Source: Lepus europaeus (lineage: Eukaryota > Chordata > Mammalia > Lagomorpha > Leporidae). From it: a stretch of DNA of 64,000 nucleotides. The notes beneath the pieces are model-generated. The model worked only from the letters and a program-made list of their open reading frames with translations. It searched no databases and was not told the origin of the DNA. Both the position numbers and the translations under genes were made by a program. Location of the stretch: the NCBI RefSeq assembly GCF_033115175.1, contig NC_084840.1, forward strand, positions 77,205,179 through 77,269,178. Direction: 5' to 3'. Below are positions 56,983 to 64,000 of the stretch, piece by piece; the first letter of the stretch is position 1, and every line of letters starts with the position of its first letter.

Positions 56983-57294
56983 CTCTAATCTTCGGTGGCC
57001 TGAACTACAAGTCTATAGTCACAGGCATGTTCTGTAGTAGTTTTTCTAAGGTAGACAATGCCCATGAGGAAAATTATATTCTCACTTTAAAACTTTCTTT
57101 CCCTTTGGTCTGAAAGGGAGGTTTTTTCTACTTACTGTATACTTCGCTGATGGCGAAGTGAATCTAGCTATGAGATTATTATTTAAGTTCTTATTTTGGC
57201 TATGCTATTACAGAAAAATGTTAGCCATCGCTTTTATAAGGTCTAAAGATTAAATTGTGCATCCTCAGATTCCTTCATAATAGAATTAGTTTCC

Positions 57295-57300
57295 TACCTT
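57295..57300 (-). other. Empty target site of the solo LTR
   Basis: Copy 2 reads CTCTTCAAGGTAGGAAAC uninterrupted (minus strand). Copy 1 has aaggta duplicated around a 405-base LTR at the same point. Confidence 0.9.
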
Positions 57301-58792
57301 GAAGAGAATAGAGAAATGAAAGAACAAGTTGGGCTTAGAATAGAGAAATGAGGGAGCAAGTCCTAGATCGCTTGCTGACAATAGCAATATCACATGAATA
57401 CTTAGCAAACCGTTTCAACCATTAGATAACAACTTAAGAAAACATTTACCAGAAGGTCCAATGCCTTCTATAAATTTTAAGAATCATGTATTTGAAAACA
57501 CCTCTTAAATATCTAACATGGTGTAGTTTGTTTAACCAGTAAACTTAAGCACATACATATAAAATGTTTTTAGTTTCTTTCTGCCAACACGTTTAAAACA
57601 TATGATACACAGATTCAGGTCACTCAAATTAAAATGTATCTGATTGATTTTAGCAGCTTAAATTTATGGACAATCTTATCTATAAGCCATTTAAAATAAA
57701 ATTCTCAATAAAATTTTCCCATGTGGACATACAATATGTACACACATATAATATAGCATAATAGACCAATATAGCAATTTTAATAATAGCTTTTAAAATC
57801 TTTAACTCTTTTTGTAGATTGCCAATTGATTTGAATTGCTTTTTCTTTTTAGTAACTTCAGTTAACCATACTTTATCTCTGTTGGTACTGTTAATACATT
57901 ATTGGCTTCATCTGTTTACAGAGCCATCCCAAAGTACTGAATACAATAAAAGTGGCTGGAAAAAGTCCATAGGAACCTATAGGAGGACAGCTAAACACAG
58001 AACCAACAACGCTTTAGTTTTATGAGCAGCACATCATATATAACTGTGGATGACAAAAGACGTTAAGTCGCCATGTTTAAAATTATAAACTCATCAACCA
58101 ACAAGAGGCACTTGCTTACTTCACAGTATTTTTGAAAGCACCTGTAGGATTTTACAAGTATTTAACCCTTTAGGCCTCTGGGGTTTTCTCATTAAGATAA
58201 GTATCATGTCTAGTAACACAAGATCATTAGACTTTTTAATTCTCAAACATTTGTATTAATAGCATTTTCCATTATAGAAACTTAAAGTCTGGTACCACAT
58301 CACATCTTGACAGTCCTTCTAATATAATCCAAATAGACTGATTAGTTGGTGTCTCTATAAGATGAGAGACATAGTTCCTTCGATTTTTTCAGTTGGGCCC
58401 AAACTGGAAAAACCAAAGTCCAGGATTTACTGGAAATATTAGAGACCAGATTGTTTGAAACTTTGATTTTTTGAATGCCTGTCATGAATGCCAAGAAGGC
58501 TCAAAATCCAAAATATCTGGTTGAAATACGATTCCTTAAAATCATGACATAACATAGACCAAATTTGATCATTGTTACAAGGTGATTATTCAAATTTTAA
58601 AAAAGCACATATTTAAATAACCCATAGCTCTTAATAAAAATTCAGCTGTTTTTGAACAATTAGAATTTAACAGACATCAAGAGAACATAATAGATTACTT
58701 TAACACATTGCTTTAACAGAGCATCAGAGTTTAATTCTATGTCAAAGAGAAATTGAGCTTCCTGTGATCTTTTGCTGTGAGGTTTCCTTCCT

Positions 58793-59854
58793 TTACCTTC
58801 TTTCATATTGGTGACCATGTTTCTGTGTTTCTGTGTGTAACACATCTTTAAGCATCTTTTGCAGGGCAGGATGAGTGGCAACAAATTCTTTCAGTTTCTG
58901 TTTGCTATGAAAAGTCTTAATTTCACCTTCATTCACAAATGAGAGCTTTGCAGGATATAGTATTCTGGGCTGGCCGTTTTTCTCTCTTAGTACCTGGGCT
59001 ATGTCTCGCCATTCCCTTCTAGCTTGTAGGGTTTCTGATGAGAAGTCTGCTGTGAGTCTAATTGGAGATCCTCTGAGAGTAATTTGACGTTTCTCTCTTG
59101 CACATTTTAGGATCTTTTCTTTATGTTTCACTGTGGTGAGTTTGATTACAACATGTCGTGGTGAGGATCTCTTTTGGTCATGTTTATTAGGGGTTCTATA
59201 AGCTTCCTGTACTAAGATGCCTCTGTCCTTCTCCAAACCTGGGAAATTTTCTGCTAGTATCTCACTGAAAATGCCTTCTAATCCTTTCTCCCTCTTCATG
59301 CCTTCAGGAACTCCTAGAACCCGAATATTAGGTTTTTTAATAGTATCCTGTAGATTCCTGACAATATTTTTTAGATTTCTAATTTCTTCTTCTTTTCTTT
59401 GGTTTGCCTGTTTCCTTTCCTGTTCTCTGTCTTCTAAGTCTGATATTCTCTCTTCTGCTTCACCCATTCTGTTTTTAAGGCTCTCTAATGTGTTTGTCAT
59501 TTGATCTATTGAATTCTTCATTTCATTATGATTTCTCATCACTATCACAGTTTCTTGTTCCACTAGTTGTTTCATTTCATTTTGATTCCTCCTTAATATT
59601 TCACTTTCACGAGAGAGATTTTCTATCTTGTCCATTAAGGATTTCTGTAGTTCAAGAATTTGTTTTTGAGAACTTCTTAATGTTCTTATCAATTTTTTGA
59701 GATCCGCTTCTTGCATTTCTTCGATCTCATCATCTTCGTAATCTTGAATTGGGGTGTGTTTTTTATTTGGGGGCGTCATAGTGTCTTCCTTGTTCTTGTT
59801 ACCTCGGTTTTTGCGTTTGTTGTTTGGCATGTTGGAGATATTTGGTTTCTTCAC
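58793..59854 (-). CDS. L1 ORF1 protein, intact
   Basis: 353 codons without interruption. The conserved L1 start is probably the second methionine (residue 9, MPNNKRKNRGNKNKED at 59830); the first gives eight extra residues. It has a basic N-terminus, a heptad-rich coiled coil (about residues 45-165, with NRMGEAEERISDLEDREQER), an RRM-like domain (about 170-265, with IRVLGVPEG) and a C-terminal domain (about 270-345, with [20 protein letters not shown] and ILYPAKLSF). ORF1p forms trimers that coat L1 RNA. An uninterrupted frame suggests a recent insertion. The adjoining ORF2 is missing. Confidence 0.9.
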   Translation of the reverse strand: MKKPNISNMPNNKRKNRGNKNKEDTMTPPNKKHTPIQDYEDDEIEEMQEADLKKLIRTLRSSQKQILELQKSLMDKIENLSRESEILRRNQNEMKQLVEQETVIVMRNHNEMKNSIDQMTNTLESLKNRMGEAEERISDLEDREQERKQANQRKEEEIRNLKNIVRNLQDTIKKPNIRVLGVPEGMKREKGLEGIFSEILAENFPGLEKDRGILVQEAYRTPNKHDQKRSSPRHVVIKLTTVKHKEKILKCAREKRQITLRGSPIRLTADFSSETLQARREWRDIAQVLREKNGQPRILYPAKLSFVNEGEIKTFHSKQKLKEFVATHPALQKMLKDVLHTETQKHGHQYERR

Positions 59855-60750
59855 TGTGGTGTTTTTTCTTGTTGCACTATGGCTCTATATTAAGTGGACT
59901 GTCGGCTTTCAGTGGAGCCTTGGAGGCTTGAGATGAGTGTGGACTGAGAGCTGTGTTTGGTTCCTCAGGGTTGAGGGTGTGTCAAGGATGACACTCCCAG
60001 GTTAGGTGTGGTAAATCTCTCTTTCTTTTTTTGATTCAAAAGGGAAGTAATTCCGCACAGCTGAACGTAATTGGAGGTAGTTAGCAGGCAAATGATATAC
60101 CCACAGGAGCCAGAGATCAGAAGCTCTTTCCCAAGGACCACACAGGGAATCTCTGCTGCCCTCAGTGTGGGCTCCAATTCTCCTGCAGTCTCCCACTGGG
60201 TTGCCAAGTTAGATGCTAATCTCCTGTTATTTCACCCCTCCCCCCAGAGTCAGGTTTTTCTGCTAGGCTGAGGGCTGGTGCAGACCTGAGGTCGCCCTGC
60301 TTATGACGTATGTCCAAAATGGCGCCTGCTCTGTCTTGCTCGCCTTTGAGAGGTGAGCGGAGAGAGAGAAACTTGTGTCTGTATCAGTCACTGTTTTTAT
60401 TTTTTTCCTCTCTCTCTTCTAGTTAGCCTGGTGAACTTTTCCCCACGGAGTTTCAAGCCTGGTTCCCTCTAGTCTCCTCTTTCCGCTTGCCCACTGGTGT
60501 CTCGGGCTATTGAGGTTCGGCTCACCTCACGTTCCAGCGCTGGTGTGTTGAGTCTGCCGCTGGTGTCCCGAACTTGGGCTCCCACGCTCTCCACGCAGGT
60601 CCACTGTGAATCACTAGTTCCAGAAGAGTTTCCTCTGCTGTTTCATCCCCTACTCTTCCTTGACCCTGCAGTATCTCCACTTATATTAAACTTTCTCTCC
60701 CCCCGGACTAATAGTGTGCTCCCTGCCTATTCCGCCATCTTGCCGCTCCA
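59855..60750 (-). promoter_or_regulatory. L1 5'UTR (promoter region) of chimeric element 2
   Basis: It begins on the minus strand with GGAGCGGCAAGATGGCGG, a YY1-type L1 start, and is GC-rich over the first 450 bases. It matches 10841-11190 and, further in, 45913-45740. It looks full-length, since the target duplication follows directly. Confidence 0.85.
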
Positions 60751-60763
60751 GTTTCACATTCTT

Positions 60764-62530
60764 GAGTTGGTAAAAATCATATATTTTATCATCAGGACCC
60801 GAAAATATTTGTATCATCTGAACCTGAGGTGCCTTAGGTACTTTATTGATCATGATGGGCTCTCAAGTTTCCCAACAATTATTAAAAGCATTTTAATTGC
60901 TTTGGTTCTTTGTTACTGCTGTTTTTGTAAAATCCTTCTGGCCACATAACTAAAAACCAAGGATTTGTTTTCTTTAGAAGCAGGTTGAACAGAAATTGCT
61001 TTATTTTCAGAAGCATGTCTTCATTAAAAACTTAGATTTCAAGAGAAACTCAAACGATCCACTGACACGATTATTTCAAACTAGTGAACCTAGGAAATAA
61101 AATACTTCAAAAATACTTTATTGATTTAATTTTGCTAGGGAACACAAACACATTGCATCAAATAAGGTCATTCATGAATTAACTAAAAATGTGTTTAAGT
61201 TGTGTTGCATTAGAATTTTATAATTTTTAAAAATTTTTCTGGGATCTGTGAAATCTTACAGAATTAATTGCTCCCTTATACTCTTATTCTATTCCTACGG
61301 CTTCATTGTAGGTTAGTGCATATTGAATTATCATGTGTCCAATAAGCACAGGTTGAATTAATTCTCTTTGTTAATAATCATCTTAGTTAATTTACCGCAA
61401 ATCGCTTTCATTTGACTTTTTAAGTATTACTTTTCAATATCAAATTAAATACTGTTTTTGGTTGTTACTTTTAAGTAATTGTTACTTTACTATGTCCCTT
61501 CTTAACACATGGTTACAAATAAAATAATATGCATAGCTCAAAAATGCATCAATCTTCTTTTTTTATTTCCGCATCCACAATGAAACTCTACCAATTTGAT
61601 ATTATGAGACAGATATTTAAGTCCTTGTGTACCTTGGCTTAACCTGGTTTGTGTTTCCAGGGCATTATATCCTTCTCTCAACTCTCCTGAGCTCATGATT
61701 TTTGGTTAATCCTTGTATTATGGATTAAATCCTTGTATTATGGTCTTCTACGTTGTCTACCTTCATATGGTATAGTATGTCTAAATATCTATTGAAATGC
61801 CATGCACACAGATTAGAAGGCTTTTGCTACACACACAAGCCTCATAGGTCAGTGTTTTACCACAACAACCTTTCCTATTGAACTCTGATTTCCTACTCTC
61901 CTCTTTATTATTTAACTCAAGTTTTCTATAGATACAAGAAAAGAAAAGACCTGGAATGATTCTCCAGATAGAATGATCGTTAGTTCCAAGTGACTGCAAC
62001 TGCAGAGCCATGATCACTTCATCCACTGTCTGTAGCTATCACTCTCCTTCTATGTTTCATAAATACTAACCCTGTTATCTTTACATATAGAAGATACAAA
62101 GCCTTACAGAAAGACATTTTTTCCTATTTTGATATTATTACAGCATCAGGGTTTGAGGTGCATTGGCAGTGTGATCTCACTGTAAAGTGTTAATCAGCTG
62201 CCTGGAACAAAGAAGGCCTGGGACTGTGAACAATCCAACTGGCTCCAACATCACCTTCCTGCAATGACTCTAGCCATAAACATTCTATCACAACCATCCG
62301 GGGTGTCACTCTGGACTCTGGACTCCCAGTGGCACATTAACAGGGATCAAGTTTTCAATCCAAAACAAAGAGCAGTAAGAGATGGGAAAACATTCTCAGG
62401 GGACTTAGTAACAAGAGACTCCAGATGCGCAAAACTGAAACACAGGAATATGAACAAAGAAGGCAATGTGACTCTCAAAAAGAACACAATGATACATTAA
62501 TACTGCACCATGAATAGGGGACATTAGCAA
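60764..62530. other. Intergenic, AT-rich, no gene seen
   Basis: About 1.8 kb without a recognised exon or repeat. A direct repeat 'aatccttgtattatgg' occurs twice at about 61709 and 61728. Confidence 0.45.
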
Positions 62531-62820
62531 TGTGTCTAATAAGGAATTCAAAACAGTGATTGTAAGGTACTCAGTAACAGTTAAAAGATATAAGGCAATC
62601 CAAACAAGGATGTCTGCAAAGAGAGATATTGAAAAAGGAGAAACAGGCGAAAGTCTTAGAAATGAAGTTTTCAATAAGTCAAACAACAACAACAACAAAG
62701 CACTACAGTGGAGAGCATTAACAATACACTTGGTGAGGCAGGAGAAAAAAATATATGATCTAGAAGATAAGTCTTTTGACATAACTTGAGCAAAAAATAA
62801 GAAAGAAAGAAAGAAAGGAA

Positions 62821-62886
<66 letters not shown>

Positions 62887-63870
62887 GAAAGAAAGAAAAT
62901 TGGAAAGACTGAAAACACTGCTTGGGATCCACGGGATAAAATCAAATGAACACATATATCAATCTTAGGCCTTTTGAAAACTAAAACATAGAAAGAATAT
63001 CCTAAATTTGGAACTCCTCACCTTTAAAACACCAATTAGATTTATAGCAGATTTCCCATTAGAAACCCTACATTCAGGAGAGAATGGATTGATATAGTGC
63101 AAACCCTAAAAGAAAAAGTGACAACCCAGAATACCTTATCTAGGGACACTCAGTCGTAGCTGAAGGGGGAAAAAAAGACCTTCTAAGACAAGCAAAAATT
63201 GAATTTATCACCACCTAGTAAAACTAACAAATAACACTTAAGCATGCACTACACAGAAAACAAAGCCAACAGCATCATGAAAGAATGTGAAGGCAGAAAC
63301 CCCCCAGTACAATAACAAAGGAGATTCAAAAGAAATGATAGAAATATTTATGGAAAAATTGGTGACCAAGTGATTATCAATAATAACCATGAATTTAAAT
63401 GAATTGAATTCTCTGATTAAAACATACAGGATGGCAAAGTAGAATGAAAAATAAAAATCTATCGATACATTGCCTACAAGAAACACACTTCACCATTAAA
63501 GTTACACATAGACTGAAAGTAAAAGGACAGAAAAAGATACTCCATGCAAATGGAAATCAAAAATAAGCAGGGCTAGCTATTCTCATATAAGACAAAATAG
63601 ACTTGAAGACAAAAAACATTGAAAGAGACAAAGATGAGCATTGTGTAATGAATGAGGGATTGATCAATGCAACCAGATAATGTGACAACTGTAAATGCCT
63701 GTCCATCAATGTTAGGGCACTCGACTTTACCAGACATCAATGTATATAAAGGGAGACATAAGCTCCCATAAAAAAAGAATGGGTGATGTCAACACCACAT
63801 TTTCATCAATGGACAGATCAGCTAGACAAAAAAACCAACAGAACGTAGCAAAAACAGTGTTAAGAGGAAG
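62531..63870 (+). mobile_element. Old L1, ORF1 end and start of ORF2 (plus)
   Basis: Decayed ORF1-like sequence (about 62531-63230) and the ORF2 endonuclease start (about 63400-63830; 'cctacaagaaacacacttca' is the QETH region near 63473). Stops are frequent. It ends in an abrupt inversion near 63875. Confidence 0.7.
62801..62899. repeat. (GAAA)n microsatellite
   Basis: About 24 GAAA units with a few interruptions at either end. Reverse-strand open frames made of SFFL repeats are artefacts of it. Confidence 0.95.
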
Positions 63871-63874
63871 TTTT

Positions 63875-64000
63875 AAAGCAACCAACTAGCTCTTCATTTT
63901 ACTGATACTTTTCATAGTTTTTTAAATTTCTGTTTTGTTCACTTCTCTAATTTTATTTCTTCTTTCATTCCAGTAATTTTAGGTTTGATTTGTTCTTATT
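63875..64000 (-). mobile_element. Old L1 fragment, inverted, cut by window edge
   Basis: The sequence 'aactagctcttcattttactgat' onward resembles inverse L1 ORF2 (compare 33360-33440), so orientation flips at about 63875. Confidence 0.5.

Larger units (their letters stand above)
56105..58752 (-). other. Non-L1 core of chimeric element 2
   Basis: The inverse of this sequence matches 12330-14850 (without the solo LTR). The part at 58260-58752 has no counterpart in copy 1. The gag/pro-like stretch lies at about 56982-56330. Near its 3' end it parts from copy 1 after ...TTCAAA (about 56165) and joins the L1 3'UTR by a different junction. It has no long open frame. Confidence 0.65.
55648..60750 (-). 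mobile_element. Chimeric L1/ERV retroelement, copy 2, with intact ORF1 (minus)
   Basis: A 5.1-kb unit. On the minus strand: L1 5'UTR (60750-59855), ORF1 (59854-58793), about 40 bases of the ORF1/ORF2 spacer, then a switch near 58753 to non-L1 sequence (to about 56105), then L1 3'UTR (to 55656) and an A-tail. ORF2 is entirely absent. Perfect target duplications at the two L1 ends mean the whole chimera was inserted in one event. It could not supply its own reverse transcriptase and must have used ORF2p from another L1, as half-L1 (HAL1) elements do. It lies upstream of the AKR1C gene in the same orientation. Confidence 0.85.
55635..60763. repeat. Target-site duplications of chimeric element 2
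   Basis: gtttcacattctt at 55635-55647 and 60751-60763, a perfect 13-base match lying directly outside the L1 3' A-tail and the L1 5' end. Confidence 0.9.

Noticed and set aside
10630..60750. Large inverted segmental duplication joining the two core copies
   Set aside because: Similarity stops at L1-type ends with different target duplications, and internal junctions differ. Independent retrotransposition fits better.
62405..62955. Open frames of 94-175 codons rich in SFFL repeats on the minus strand
   Set aside because: They are the reverse translation of the GAAA microsatellite.

Overview
The window is mammalian nuclear DNA, almost certainly European rabbit (Oryctolagus cuniculus) or a close lagomorph. 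It is crowded with tRNA-derived C-type SINEs and with L1 copies sharing the rabbit-type 3' end, and it carries part of an aldo-keto reductase 1C (AKR1C) gene cluster. There are no bacterial-type operons, CRISPR arrays or riboswitches. The assignment rests on recognised repeat and gene families, not on a database search.

Genes. All recognisable protein-coding exons lie on the minus strand. One AKR1C-type gene is complete between 52419 (ATG) and 38282 (stop): nine exons of 84, 168, 117, 78, 123, 110, 166, 83 and 40 coding bases, each with GT/AG borders, giving 322 residues and an intact D50/Y55/K84/H117 tetrad. Two further AKR1C first exons lie at 1183-1266 and 6623-6706 in a head-to-tail duplication; their later exons, if any, lie left of the window. 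A piece at about 8.87-9.20 kb resembles the 3' flank of the complete gene but lacks exon 9, so the 9-38 kb interval may once have held another gene that has been lost.

Repeats. From left to right: SINEs and a minus-strand L1 (2.1-4.75 kb); the exon-1 duplicons; a chimeric L1/ERV element (10.63-15.16 kb); an old L1 (15.4-28.0 kb) split by a nearly full-length but broken plus-strand L1 (17.76-25.37 kb), itself carrying a SINE; an old minus-strand L1 (29.3-33.4 kb); scattered SINEs and L1 ends; the AKR1C gene with intronic SINEs and an L1 piece in intron 5; a second chimeric L1/ERV element (55.65-60.75 kb, minus); intergenic DNA with a GAAA microsatellite; and an old L1 at the right edge.

Most interesting. 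The two chimeric elements share a core of about 2.6 kb, in opposite orientations. The right-hand copy is flanked by a 13-base target-site duplication. It reads L1 5'UTR, intact 353-codon ORF1, non-L1 core with degenerate gammaretrovirus-like gag/pro traces, L1 3'UTR, with ORF2 missing. This looks like a half-L1 (HAL1-like) element that has taken up retroviral sequence and moved as one unit. The left copy has a different internal structure, a candidate 5' extension, an internal polyadenylation signal plus A-tract, an antisense retroviral LTR with a tRNA-Pro-type primer site, and a later solo LTR whose empty site survives in the right copy.
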